Source of the DNA: Blepharisma stoltei
Lineage: Eukaryota > Ciliophora > Heterotrichea > Heterotrichida > Blepharismidae
Reading direction: 5' to 3'
DNA length: 64,000 nucleotides
NCBI GenBank assembly: GCA_914767885.1
Contig: CAJZBQ010000058.1
Span: 62,001 to 126,000 of the forward strand
The position numbers and the translations under genes were made by a program. Below, in pieces: positions 11,624 to 22,779 of this stretch. Position 1 is the first letter of the stretch. Every line of letters begins with the position of its first letter. The notes below the pieces were generated by a model, which saw nothing but the letters and a program-made list of their open reading frames with translations, was not told where the DNA came from and made no database searches.

Positions 11624-13204
11624 ATGCAAGACCCTAACTATCTTCTGAGATGGGGCGGCCTTTCTAAAAAGCAAAGAAAAAGCTCAAGATTGTCAAATAC
11701 AGCCTATTTTGGGTCCGAAATAAAGCCAAAGCATACCAACCCAAGACCCCGCGAAAAAAAGTTTGTCAAGATTCCTGATTATGTGCATCAGTACAATTTA
11801 TTCAAAAAAGAGAACTCCCCTAAGCCCAAATTAGCCTTTAGATCAAATTTTACTGATATAACGCTGAGCCCACTTTATCAGTTTTCTCTGCTCCCGTCAG
11901 CTCACTTTTCTATTTATCATGAAAATCCCAATATTCCAATCCCTTGGGATTCCATCAGAAAAGTTACTTATTTAACTACAAATGAAATCAGATGTCCAGT
12001 GTGCTTAAACGAAGATTTTATCGCTCCTAAGATAAATAAATGTGGTCATATATTCTGCTGGCCATGTGTAATACGATTTTTAAGAGCATCTGGCAAGGAT
12101 GCAAAGAAATGTCCAATTTGCCAAGACGCAGTTAAAGGAGATTTATTGAGAACTGCTGAAGTTAAGCTTGTGAAAAATATAAAAGAAGGCGATATTGTTA
12201 AAATGAAATTAATAAAAAGAGAAAAAAATAAAATTTCGGTTTTCCCTTGCGATGAAAATTCTGAAAGCAGAGCACTTTGTGGATTTTTTGACGAAAAATC
12301 AAGAATTTCGAAGTTTAGTCATATAAAAGTATATTTTGATCAGCTAAATGATCTTAAAAACCAACAAATTCAGCTTTCCAAAGCTCTTGGAAATTCAACT
12401 GAAGAATCAGAAGTTAATGCAATTAATAGAGCTCAAGAAATTTTGATAAAAGAGCTTGGTAAAATGAACACCATAAAAGAACCGAAGCCAAACACTGAGT
12501 GTAATTGCCAAATTTCTTATCACCCTATTTATCTTTATTCAATTCCCTGCGAAAAGCACCCTCAATCAGACTATCTTCCTTCATTTCCTAGCACAAATAT
12601 TGAGGAAACTAAAGAAGAAACTGAATATTTATATTTTTACCAAATTTCTGATTCACAGCCTTATTATTTGCACCCTCTTGACGAAAAAATTTTATTATCC
12701 CAGTACGGCACATATGAAGCTTTTCCTAATCCTCTTCGAGGAAAAGTCTTGGAAATTGAACAATTGGCTGAAGTAAATTTTCCACAGTAAAAATAATACA
12801 GATCATTAAAGCATATCCCTCAAGGATCTTCTATATATTTCATAGAGATGAATTTAGAAGAAGTTTGCAGTGAGGAGACTTTGAATAAATTTAAATCTGA
12901 AGTATTTGTTATTTAGATAAATATTAGACAAAAAAATAGGGAGGCTGCAAAATTGAGGGAAGAAGAGTTGCAGCAGATTATTGTAAGGAGAAATCAAGCT
13001 AATGAAGAAGCAAATAGACTGCTTGATGCTTATTTCCAAAATCCTACAATAGCAGTGCCAGTTGAGAAAAATCAAATTGAGGAGAGGGACGAAGAGGAAG
13101 AAGAAATTCAGAATTTTGAAGAAAATAGTGAAAGTGAGGAAGAGGATTTTGATGAGCCAAGGAAAATTACTCTCTTTGATTTGATAAGGCTAAAGAAAAA
13201 GTAG
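11624..13204 (+). CDS. RNF10-like RING finger protein (516 aa)
   Basis: RNF10 family proteins are E3 ubiquitin ligases, implicated in ribosome quality control in animals and yeast. The RING is C3HC4-type at about residues 127-165: CPVCLNEDF, then CGHIFCWPCVIRF and CPIC. RNF10-specific blocks outside the RING are also present: YHENPNIPIPWDSIRKV before it, and YFYQISDSQPYYLHPLDEK and LKHIPQGSSIYFIEMNL after it. Two 15-nt introns (12787-12801 and 12902-12916); the first removes a false stop after VNFPQ. The C-terminus is a coiled coil and an acidic tail ending LIRLKKK. No IES was found in it, unusual for a gene this long here. Confidence 0.9.
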
Positions 13205-13774
13205 GCAATTAATTAACTTTGTTAATATGGCAAATAATTTAATCTAATACTTCTTTTCGCTTGCTCTTCTGAATTTATAATGCTATTGTAGTCAAATTAT
13301 TTTAAAAAATAATTTATGATATTTAAGACTTACAATATTGCTTCAGAATATCATACGCAATCATTTGATAGGGATATAAAAAATCTTATCCCTTTTTATC
13401 ATTAGCTTGACTTTAATTGGAGATATATAGCATTATTTTGTGTTATATCTAATTAATAGTGTATTTCTGACTAAAACACCACTTAAATGTGTATTTAGAA
13501 AATAATTTTTATAAAAATAGCAGTAAAATGTTTCGATTTCGACTCAAGTTAATACCCTTAATATTTAGCTAAAAATGGATTTTCATGTACTTATAAAGAA
13601 TCATCCAATTTTTCGACAATTTTTATTTTTTATATAAATAATTCATATTATCACAATTCCAATCCCCATGATATTTTCAATGCAAAATTTGCTAAATCTG
13701 TTTCATATTAAAATAAGCCCAAACCCAAATTTTCTTTCCCCTTCCAAGACCATAATGACCTATCCCTCCAATTA
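13205..13774. other. Intergenic, nothing recognised
   Basis: About 570 bp, AT-rich, with stops in all frames. I see no gene, MITE end or direct repeat. Confidence 0.5.
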
Positions 13775-14004
13775 TAGGGCCTTCCTATAGATGGCGCGCA
13801 ATGCGCCATCACCGGCCATGTCGGGAGAGGGTTCCACACGAGGAATGGTTCTACGTGTGGAACCCTCTTTTTGGCTCGTGGAAAGTAGTTTTCTCACAGG
13901 TCAAAAAGAGGGTTCCACACGTAGAACCATTCCTCGTGTGGAACCCTCTCCCGACATGGCTCGGTGATGGCGCATTGCGCGCCATCTATAGGAAGGCCCT
14001 ATAG
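13775..14004. mobile_element. Fold-back (long inverted repeat) element, about 230 bp
   Basis: Two ~100-bp arms, nearly perfect inverted repeats, around a ~28-bp loop. The outer end is TATAGGGCCTTCC and is flanked by TA. Each arm has its own inner hairpin (GAGGGTTCCACACG with CGTGTGGAACCCTC). It is far more GC-rich than the surroundings. Apparent ORFs within it are palindrome by-products. Confidence 0.9.
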
Positions 14005-14055
14005 AACATTTCTTTGCATAAAATTACTTCATAAATAAGTGGCTTGCTATAAAAG

Positions 14056-14955
14056 ATGGAGAGAAGAGTAGATCGCATAATAAAAGGTGATCTATCGCCA
14101 ATTTCACCATTCTCACAGTTTTGCTTGACGTCTCTTCCACCAATTGGAACTTTCAGCGCTCAAGTTGAGCAGCAAATAATAACTGAAGAAAAAGAAAAAA
14201 CCACCAATGAACAATCCTCTACCGTACTCCCCTTCCCCTTTAAATTGGAACAAAAAATTTTCCTTTTTTGGGTCAGCCCCTTTTTAAATTGGAACAATTT
14301 TTTTTTTATCGAAAACTAGTTTTGGCCTAATTTAATGAAAAAAGTTCAAGTATAATATCATTTAAACAGCTTTCACATTGAATTAATTATTTTTGAATAA
14401 ATTTCTCATAAAAATAAATTAAAATTCAAAAATATTGTATTCAATTTATATTGTTTTTAATATTTTAAAAAAACATTATCAAAGAAAAGTATAATATAAA
14501 TTGTTTTTAAAAAAAAAAAAATTAAATTAGAACAGAATTTTTTGTCCAATTTAAAGGGGGAAATTTAAATACACCATGTGGCTGTAAGCGTACACATTGT
14601 TTAAAACTACCCTTGTTTTTATGAATAATTTTTTTTAAAAAATAATATAAATTATTTATTTTTGATAAGAAATAGAATATATTGTGAATGCTTTGCAAAT
14701 AATCGATACTGTGTTGGCTGTAAATGCCATAATTGTCATAATTTACCTAGCTACGATGAAGCAAGGCAAGCAACCATGAAGCAAATCGTGGAAAGAAACC
14801 CTGTAGCTTTTAAGCCGGAAAATAATACGTCAATTAAAGTCTGCCACTGCAAGCGATCAGGGTGTGTTAAAAAGTATTGTGAATGCTATGAAGCTTCGAA
14901 AGCTTGCTCACCTCTTTGCAAATGTGAAGGATGCAAAAATATGAGCACAGAATAA
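14056..14955 (+). CDS. CXC/CRC (tesmin/TSO1/LIN54-like) DNA-binding protein (159 aa)
   Basis: CRC proteins bind DNA through two Cys-rich CXC motifs and, in LIN54, form part of the DREAM cell-cycle complex. The first CXC (PCGCKRTHCLKL then YCECFANNRYCVGCKC) is split by a 70-bp IES exactly between LKL and YCECFA. The linker has RNPVAFKPE, the conserved RNPxAF(x)PK element. The second CXC is CHCKRSGCVKKYCECYEA...CSPLCKCEGC. The ATG at 14056 follows a short unstructured leader. A MITE-type IES (14222-14571) separates leader and CXC. The protein is very short compared with animal LIN54 and is almost only the DNA-binding region. Confidence 0.9.
14222..14571. mobile_element. F1-type MITE acting as IES, 350 bp
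   Basis: TA at 14220-14221 and 14570-14571 (repeat TAC). Left end CTCCCCTTCCCC then TTTAAATTGGAACAAAA; right end CCAATTTAAAGGGGG. Joining gives SST-PCGCKR in frame. The excision TA is offset by a few bases from the MITE ends. Confidence 0.8.
14610..14679. other. IES in a CXC motif, 70 bp
   Basis: TA at 14608-14609 and 14678-14679; removal gives the textbook CLKLYCECFA sequence. Confidence 0.95.
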
Positions 14956-15167
14956 TGTGATTTCTAATTAAATTAATAAAAGTCATCTAGTTAACTGTAG
15001 AAATACTCAGATTTTACATAAAATAATTGCTTAATTAGGGCTTCCTCCAGCTGTTAGTTTTTCATATCTCCAGATATTTTATAAATAATAGGATTAATAA
15101 GGAAAAATCCAAATTAATAAGCTATTTTCATAGAAAATAAAAATTTTCTTGCATTTTAAATATGCTT

Positions 15168-15587
15168 TTAAGCTTCAAAAAGAATAATTTCATCTGAAGG
15201 CTTAACTGGCATATCTTTTTCACATGCAAAATCCCAATCGATTTGTTTTCCGTTTATATACGGGACTCACATATTCCCTTCATAAGGATTTTTCTCATTT
15301 TCTATTTCAGTCCCCGAAAGCCTCTGAATGAAATACCGGAATCTTGCTATTTGTGCATCAAAACGTGATATAAAATTTGCATCCATCTTTGCGCCTTGGT
15401 TTTGGTCAAAGTTGAGGAAATTCATTAATGCTGAGAGAGGCATTTCAAGGTAAAATGCTTCGTATGTATACTCATTGACATCGTTAGAGTTTGGCTTTTC
15501 TACTTTGATTTTAAAGCAAGTTTTTTCAGTGGTGACAGTGAAGTTCCCGTTTGTTGCACCTCTTGGCTCACTTGGTCCGCAGCCCAT
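15168..15587 (-). CDS. Small protein with N-myristoylation-type N-terminus (139 aa)
   Basis: Starts MGCGPSEP: Gly2 with a nearby Cys fits dual myristoylation/palmitoylation and membrane anchoring. The rest is a mixed globular sequence (TCFKIKVEKPN, FYLEMPLSALMNFLNF, ISRFDAQIARFRYFIQRL). One TGA near the C-terminus is read as Trp (GNMWVPYINGKQIDWDF). No family recognised. No intron or IES seen. Confidence 0.7.
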
Positions 15588-15708
15588 TTAAATATTATAT
15601 ATGTGACAGTTATAGATCCACAAGGGTGGTAAATATAGCAACTTATATAGAAAATATTGCGAGTCTATGAGAATAGATTAGGGAATAATTAAATATTTAT
15701 TGAAAATT

Positions 15709-17968
15709 CTAAGCTGAAATTGGCTGTATTAATATGACAAATGACCCTCCATCTTCCAACCCACCCATCATCACGAAGCTGACATTGATATTGATCCATT
15801 TCAATTCTCCAGAATTCCTTGACACCACTAATTTTTGGTTTTTTAGGGTCACTGAATTTTGTTTTTTTACGGCTTCTAAAAATTTACTGACTCCTCCTTT
15901 TAAATTGGAGCAATATAGGTAAATTTCCATTTGGGACTTAGCACTGAACAAAATCTTATAGGTGAATACGAACTTTTATAAAAATAATTTCAGTAGAATA
16001 TTTATAATTTAAACTAAATCAATTATTTTTTTTATTAATTCTCCTTAAAATAAAAAATTTGTGTAATTCTACTAATTATTTTAAAATTTTATCAAATTTT
16101 TTATCGAGAAAAATTCATATAATTAAACTGGAAAAGGGATTTTTGTTCCAATTTAAAAAGGGAGTGAGGAGATCTGGAGAATGCTCAAAGATTTCACTTA
16201 TCGTCGCGCCAGTCATTCTTTCTGGGCTTAATTTGAATAATTCAGCAGCATATCTGTTGACTTTTTGCAGCAGCCCTTGTGAATTTACATGCAAAATGGC
16301 TTCTCTTACAGCTTGCAAGCAGAGCTCATTGACATCAGAATTCAGCAAAAGTCCTTCAAAATTATCCGAAGATTCAAGTAGGACAGAAATGACAGAAGCT
16401 ATGCTTGATACCCTCATTTCGTCAGATTTGCTGAAAGGTGTTAAATTTGCTTTATTTAAACACTGTAATACCCCTTTATTACCAATAGGGACAGCAAGAA
16501 CTTCTTTAGTTTTGAAGCCTGTTTTTGCATCAATTTCTGAGTTAAATAGTGAATGCTGCTCAGCATTTTCGACATTCACTATTTTCCCTGAGGTAAATGC
16601 AATGCTAGCTAAGCCTCTATTTGTAGATATTCTTATAACCCCTTCAAGCCCAGTCGCCACAACTGACACAAGCTCTATTTCTTTATCATCATACAAATAA
16701 ATAGTCACTCTTTCACAATTTACTAGCGCTTTTACACTGTTTGCAATTTCATTCAAAATTGGTATCACTAATGATTCTTTTGAGCTTTCAATATGTCCTC
16801 TAGAAATTGCTGCTTTTTGGTTCAATTCTGACATTTTCTCTTTAACAAGCTGAGCTCCAAAGCCTACAGACAGCTGCTTAGCTATTTGAGCCATTAAAGG
16901 AAAGTCGTCCTTAGAAAATTCTTTTCTCTTATTAGCGATTTCTAAAATCCCAATTAATTGGTCGCCTAATTTTAATGGGTAGCAGGCTAAATTTCGAGTA
17001 ATAAAACTTGTTATAGTGTCATAGCGAGAATCAAAGCGGGAGTCATCATAAGCGCCATTAATAAACAGCGGCCCATCCCATGAGTATGCAAAATGGCCAA
17101 AATTTTTAGCGACGATTATTTGTTGGTCGATTTCAACTGTAATTGCTTTGCAATAAAAATTGCTTTTTTCTTCATCATATAAAAATACTGTTACTTTTTC
17201 GGCTTCAAAAATATCAGACAGCATCTCCAGAACCCTTGGCAAAAAAACATCCCCAAAGTTTTGAAAAGCTACATTTCTTAAAGACAAAAAGAAACTGACA
17301 CTTTCAAACAAAATAGTCCTGGTTTTAAATAAAAATACATCCTGGCTGGTTTTTCCTAATAAAAATTTCGTCACTTTTTTCATTTCTTCTCTACAAAGCT
17401 GTGCATCTAATATTGTTTTTAAAAATTCAGAGCCACTGAAATCTTGGTACATATGCTGGCCTAGATTTTCGTCAAAAATCAAGCTGCGGTTGCCTGATGG
17501 AACTGATTGTTGCCGCTGGGCGAATGAAAAACTGCTAAGTGCGTTCCCAGACTCAAAGCTGCTATTGTGAAGTTTCTTATGTTTTTTATTTTTCTTAGCT
17601 GGGGTGTTGGATTGATGCCTTAGCAAAGACACTGGGTCTACCCTTATTAAATCGTCATTTTCAGGAATTGGTGGCAAAGGAGGCAAAACTTCATTAAGCT
17701 CTTGGGTGATATAATTTGTAAGGAGAGTTATTATATGCTTTAACGTGGAATTGTTGCTTTCGATGTTTGCTAACTTAAGTTCATATAATTTGATTGTATT
17801 TCTCTGTGATTTTATAAGCATATCCTTTTCCAAAAGGGAGTCTCTTAGGCCATCTACTCGCTGTTGGAGTCCTTCATGCTGAGAAATAAGCCGCTTTATG
17901 TCAACTTGTCTTAACCGCGCCCCTTTTGAAATTGATGAGGCTTGCAAGCTGTTCTTTGAGTCTGTCAT
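15709..17968 (-). CDS. Tandem GAF plus PAS-like protein (about 660 aa)
   Basis: GAF domains bind small ligands such as cyclic nucleotides. The N-terminal ~110 residues hold a coiled coil; a Ser/basic linker follows. GAF 1 spans about 225-365 (FEAEKVTVFLYDEEKSNFY, ACYPLKLGDQLIGILEIANK). GAF 2 spans about 395-540 (NCERVTIYLYDDKEIELVSV, TNRGLASIAFTSGKIVNV, GVLQCLNKAN). A PAS-like end follows (ILHVNSQGLLQKVNRYAAEL, ERMTGATISEIFEHSPDLL) and continues after the MITE IES with FLEAVKKQNSVTLKNQKLVV to a stop at 15709. No catalytic domain (cyclase, PDE or kinase) is present, so this is probably a regulatory or sensor protein. Function beyond that is not supported. Confidence 0.8.
15879..16155. mobile_element. 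F1-type MITE acting as IES, 277 bp, with unusual TIR flanks
   Basis: The MITE termini (ACTCCC...GGGAGT) are flanked by TCA, not TA, on both sides. Two cuts of equal length restore frame: at the TCA repeats (15891-16167), or at TA 15877-15878 and 16154-16155 just inside/outside the TIRs. The second obeys the TA rule and gives DLLTPFLEAVKK; the first gives DLLSKFLEAVKK. Confidence 0.7.
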
Positions 17969-18137
17969 CGTTATAATATGGAATTTACGTTTAAAAAACG
18001 AAAAATTTATATTCAGCTCCTGTAATGATCCTAAATTATTTAATTATTCTATATTATATTCCTTTCGGTATATCCTAAATTACTTTATTTTTTTATCATT
18101 TTTATTATAAAAGCATATTTTCTCTGATAATTTTTTT

Positions 18138-19703
18138 TTACATATTTACTAGTTTAATCGGCGAATTTAAAGATCTTTCCGTCATGAGGTCCATGAACTC
18201 TTTCAAATCGATAACTCCATCCTGATTTGCATCAGCTTCTTCTAAAATGCTTCTCCAAAAGCTATCATCTGTCAAAAACTCTTGCCCAAGTGCTTCTTTA
18301 AGCTCGAGAACAGTGATATCCCCACTTCCATCTTTATCAAACATTTTAAAGGCTGACTCCAGTTTTTCATGAGAAATCAAATTGCTATAGTCCATGCATG
18401 CTTTTAAAAATTCTGTATAATCAATTCAGCCACTGTGATCAGTATCCACATGGTCCATGACATTTTTCACGATTTTTGCAGCATCTTCTTCATTATTTCG
18501 TTTTTTATACTGGGCAAATAGCTCAGCCTTGCTCAATTTTCCGTCTCCATTTTTGTCTAACGCTAAAAATTCTGCCTTAAGTAGCTTGATTTCGTTATAT
18601 GAGACAGCTTGAGATGCTACGTAGGTATGGACAGCGTCTTTAAGCTTTGAAGCGGAATGGAAAGATCTTAGCTCGTCTAAAGAGTTTCCAAGTGTGTCTT
18701 CATTGTAATTTCTATAATTTTGGATCCAAGGGTGCCGCAATGCTTCTCTGGCTTCTATTCGATTTTTAGGAGAAATTTCAAGGAGTTTTTGTAGTAGGTC
18801 AGCAGCTTCGCTGCTGAGGCGGGGTATTGATTCTTGCGAAATCTGCAGAGGGGCAGCTTTTATTTGAGCTAAAATTTCTGCAACATTTTTTCCTCTATAC
18901 GGCGGACGTCCAGTCAGCAGGACAAACATGATGACCCCGCAGCTCCAAAGATCGCACTTTTCGTCATATTCTCCGTCTAGCACCTCAGGCGCTATATAAA
19001 ATGCTGACCCAAAGCAGCCAGTCATTTTTCGTTGTGGGTCCAATAAGCAAGAACTTCCAAAATCAGCCACTTTTAGGCTTAAAGACCCATTTTTCTCTTC
19101 AAGTAGCACGTTTTCTGGCTTGAGGTCCCTATGTATTACTGAATGCTCGTGGCAATAAGAAATCGCAGATAGCAGTTGGCTCATAATATTGGCTGCTTCA
19201 TGCTCTGAGAAGCCTTTTAGATTTAAAATGGTTTCAAACAGTTCTCCGCCTTCACAATATTCAGTCACAACATAATATTTTAAATCATCTTCAAACACTT
19301 CGAAACATCGTAAAATGTTGGGATGGTCTAGGGAACACAAAATTTTGACTTCTTTTAGTCTATATACAGGATCAGTGAAGCATGAATTTAAGCCAGATTT
19401 CTGAATCTGTTTTACTGCTCTGTACTGGAGGGTGGTGCTATGATAATAAAGTTTTACTTCAGAATACGCACCTGAGCCTATACTTGAGGAAAGCTAATGT
19501 GTAAATATTAAATAATAAAAATAAAAAAATAAAAATTAACTATAATATCATAGATTTTTTTGAAATATATAATCATCAGAGAGTCCTTTTGTGTGTTTTT
19601 GCACAAATGTGCGAGGTGTAAATGTAACATTTAGCGACTCTTGCTTGGTTGTAAGCAAGCATTTTGAATTTTTTGGTGGAGAAAATAACCTACCGCAGCC
19701 CAT
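18138..19703 (-). CDS. Calcium-dependent protein kinase (CDPK), about 501 aa
   Basis: Phosphorylates Ser/Thr in response to calcium. N-terminus MGCGRLFSPP fits myristoylation. Kinase motifs are complete: glycine loop IGSGAYSEV, Lys in RAVKQI, HRDLKPENVLL catalytic loop, DFGSS (metal-binding Asp), APEVL, DLWSCGV. Then junction domain and EF-hands: DKNGDGKLSKAE, DTDHSGWIDYTE, DKDGSGDITVLE, DANQDGVIDLKE, all with canonical calcium ligands. The TGA in the second EF-hand is Trp. A 60-bp AT-rich segment (19494-19553) must be removed just before the glycine loop; unusually the TA rule does not restore the frame there. Confidence 0.92.
19494..19553. other. Eliminated or spliced 60-bp segment in CDPK, not TA-bounded
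   Basis: The exon ...DDYIFQKN and the kinase start LSSSIGSGAYSEV are separated by 60 bp with in-frame TAA and TAG. Exact removal of 60 bp joins them. TA-to-TA removal leaves a frameshift or creates TAG, and no GT donor is at the left edge. Confidence 0.55.
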
Positions 19704-20163
19704 ATTTCATATTAAAGTTTTGAGAGGATCTTATTAATCCTGTTGTTTTACAACAGAATTAAGCATTTATAAAGATAAGAGGCTGATAGGTATGAAGTTT
19801 TTAAAGGTATAGAAAAAATATAACGTTCATATTCTAAGGAAATTGCCTCTCAATGAACGTAATGTTTTAGATATAGTAAAAATTTTAGAGAGTTTAATTC
19901 AAACAGGTTTATAAATTAGAATTTTCTTTTCGGATATTTGCAAATTTGGATCTTTTAATAATTTATATATATAGCATAAATTTAATTTTTTTTAAAAAAA
20001 CATAATCCCCTTTAAGAGCAAGCAAAATATCTTTTTCAATCTTAAAGGGGATAGCAAGTAAAAAATATTGCTTATCCAAGAAAGGAGTAAGGTTTTTTTT
20101 TATTTTCTGTTCCATTTTAAAATCATGAGCTACTCCCGAAACTGGCTTTATTAGAATTTACTA
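19704..20163. other. Intergenic, AT-rich, small inverted repeat
   Basis: No gene seen. An imperfect palindrome ATCCCCTTTAAGA / TCTTAAAGGGGAT at about 20006-20052, and AAAGGAGTAAGG near 20083, look like remains of an F1-type MITE. Confidence 0.5.
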
Positions 20164-20675
20164 ACTCCCCCCATCCGTGAGTGAACAAAAACAATCTTGT
20201 TCGTTATTGAGGTGGCTATTTTTTTTTTAAAAAATTTTATATAAATTTTACAGATATTTTTTTTTTTTCGAAATTTAAAAAAATCCTAATTCGCAAAAAT
20301 TGGAAAGCAAATATTAATTTAATTTGTAAAATTTATGTTTTAAAACGCAATTTGTTTAAAATTAAACAGAATTAGCTCGATATTTCATTAAACTAATTAT
20401 TATGTATTGCAATAATTTCTTATCATGCGCATGCATGTCATTTTGAATTAGGTATGTGAAAACAAAATATGCTTTTCAAAACGCAGATTTTAGCGCGGCA
20501 AATTCATAATTTGAAATTTGATATGAAAATGACTCTTATAGCGTCCATAAGAAATTTTACCAACGGATTATATCACTTATATATCCTAAATTTTTGTTCG
20601 CTCACGGAGGGTGGGTGTTTTGGGCAAAAAATAGGAATTTTTTTAATGGTTTTGTTCGCTCAAGGAAAGGGGGAG
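20164..20675. mobile_element. F2-type MITE, intergenic, 512 bp
   Basis: TA-flanked (20162-20163, 20676-20677). Left end ACTCCCCCCATCCGTGAG with an adjacent inverted copy (hairpin); right end has two copies in the same orientation (TTGTTCGCTCACGGAGGG and TTTTGTTCGCTCAAGG) ending GGGGGAG. Confidence 0.85.
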
Positions 20676-21721
20676 TAAATATTTAGGGATAGCTAATATC
20701 TTTTTTTTCGAACTTAAATAATTATTATGACCTATAACATTTTTAATAATCACTTGAATGAGCCGCTTTCATTTCAATTTTGATGTTAAATTAACTCTCA
20801 AAGTCAATATAATGGCGATTAGCTAAATAAGTGATATATAGCTGAATAAGCCAATCGTAGAATATATAAGATATATAAATTATAGAAAGGCACTAGATGA
20901 TTTTGAGTTGACCAATAGACATTATAACAACTTATTAATTCAGCAATCTAAATTAGCTATAGCTAAAGGCTGCTTTTAGATAACTCTAGTCTATAAAGTG
21001 TTTTTTTTAACTTGTGGAGTTGATTCGTAACTGCTAATAGAGCCAGAGGGGGGCTAAAAGCAGCCCTGAGCGATATGAATCGTTTATTGCGCTTAAAAAT
21101 AAAAAATCAATTTTTATCCATAACTAACTTCTCACTGTAATAAAATGCAAATTCTTTGCATATTGTTGGGGATTTTAACATAAAATTATATTGCATATTA
21201 TTGAGTTAATGCCAAAACTCAAAATTAAAATTTTGGAGTTTGCCCAATAATAAGCAAATCTGATCTATTTATTAAAAATATGCCCCAGATAATATTCAAA
21301 ATCATGCTTTTATTGGAGAAGTAAGGCATATTCTATAGAAGATCCCCAGAATTTTTGAATTTATTACATCATTAACTAAATTCCTGAAACTTTGTGATTT
21401 TAATCGAAACTTTGGCTATGGCAAACCATACTTAAATACCAACCACTGTAGCTTTAACTGCTTTATTTTCTATCAATGGCTAAAAACACATAAATTTAGA
21501 CTTTTATATATTCCATAGAATATTCTAAAAAATTTTACTTACTCGAAAATATATATAATTCTTATAGATTAATTTTTTAATATTTAATTGGCTCGATCTA
21601 ATCTTATAATCACAATGATATAAACCTTTTATGAACAAAAAGAGCTGTTTGAAAATATTTTAAGCATAAATCTTTAAAGCTTGAAATAATAAAAATCGCT
21701 CTCAAGCGAGGCAAGTTAGAA
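20676..21721. other. Intergenic, nothing recognised
   Basis: About 1 kb, AT-rich, stops in all frames. I see no conserved coding block, palindrome or MITE end. Confidence 0.5.
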
Positions 21722-22390
21722 TTAACTAAAAGGCATAAAACTTCCGAACTGAATTCCTCTCATATACATCATATAATACCAATAACAATAAAACCCGTAC
21801 TGAAGCATCATTGGGTTCATAGGAAGCTGCTGTTTGTTCACTGGCTGTGGTTTCTCTTTTTCTTCAATAATAGGTGCAGCCGGTGGTGAGGCTTCAACTT
21901 TGACAACTTCTTTCTTAGGTTGCGGCTTTTTATAGATTCTCAATTTGTAGGTCATTGATGGGTCGAGATTTTCTAGTTCCCTGATTTTCTTCCATTCTGA
22001 TTAAAAATTATCCTATTTTCTATATATTTTTAATTTTATTTAAATCCTTTTTTTTTTACAAAAATTCATCATAAATAGCCTACTTCGCTCTTCTTTTGAA
22101 AAGTAAACAATTATAAATTCGCCATTGAGGCTCAATTTTAAGCTTTTTATCACTTTGTCAAAAAACTTATCGAATTTCATACTAGTTTGACTGGTAAAAT
22201 TAGAGAAAATCGTTCGCTTGTGTGGCCTGCTGCAGGAGCAGTTGACAATCGCATTTTCGTGGCTTTCTTTGACAGGAGTATTTGTGGGGGTAAAGTGGCT
22301 TGTAGGTTTTCGGACTCTGTTAGATACCCGCAATGTAGCGTCCATTGATCTTCTAACCATTTGGCTTGGTTGCTGTTTAATGGTTTCCAT
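21722..22390 (-). CDS. Unknown protein in two coding blocks; junction unresolved
   Basis: The N-terminal block (22390 down to about 22045) begins METIKQQPSQMVRRSMDATL and has a basic Ser/Thr-rich part and KLSLNGEFIIVYFSKEER. The C-terminal block (about 21995-21722) contains EWKKIRELENLDPSMTYKLR, a Pro/Glu linker, and ends in a Tyr/Met/Phe-rich tail (YGFYCYWYYMMYMRG). Between them lie ~60 bp of A/T with stops in all frames. An acceptor-like TTAATCAG precedes the second block, but no TA-bounded IES or 15-nt intron combination I tried gives a clean join; an IES lying inside an intron, or an assembly error in the A10 run, could explain it. No family recognised. Confidence 0.5.
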
Positions 22391-22779
22391 TTATTATTAT
22401 AAGAAAATGGCACATTTGGCTATTTGAAAGGCAAATTCTGCCAAGAGAGGAATTGGAAAAATAAAATATAATTAAAATGTGTTGGGGTTGCCAATCATGC
22501 AAAGGCAGGGAAAAAATTAATAATCTGGGTTTTTTAGTAATTTATTGATTTTTTGATAGTGAAGAAATAGCTGGCGGGCGGCAAATAGGAGGAAACGATT
22601 GGAATGAGCATAGATTTTAAGGGGCAAGATTTGCAGACTAATCCTTCGCCACTTCGTCTAGACTATTTTTGACACTTTACTGATATTTTTATGGGAATTT
22701 AATTTAATAGCTGAATTTTTCATTAGAGAATTGGATTTAATTAAATGAAGCTAACGGAGCCTGATCAGTATAGCTCATA
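22391..22779. other. Intergenic, nothing recognised
   Basis: No coding block or repeat end supported. Confidence 0.45.

Noticed and set aside
13801-14004. 67-codon ORF
   Set aside because: Falls entirely inside the fold-back element; palindromic sequence gives apparent ORFs on both strands.
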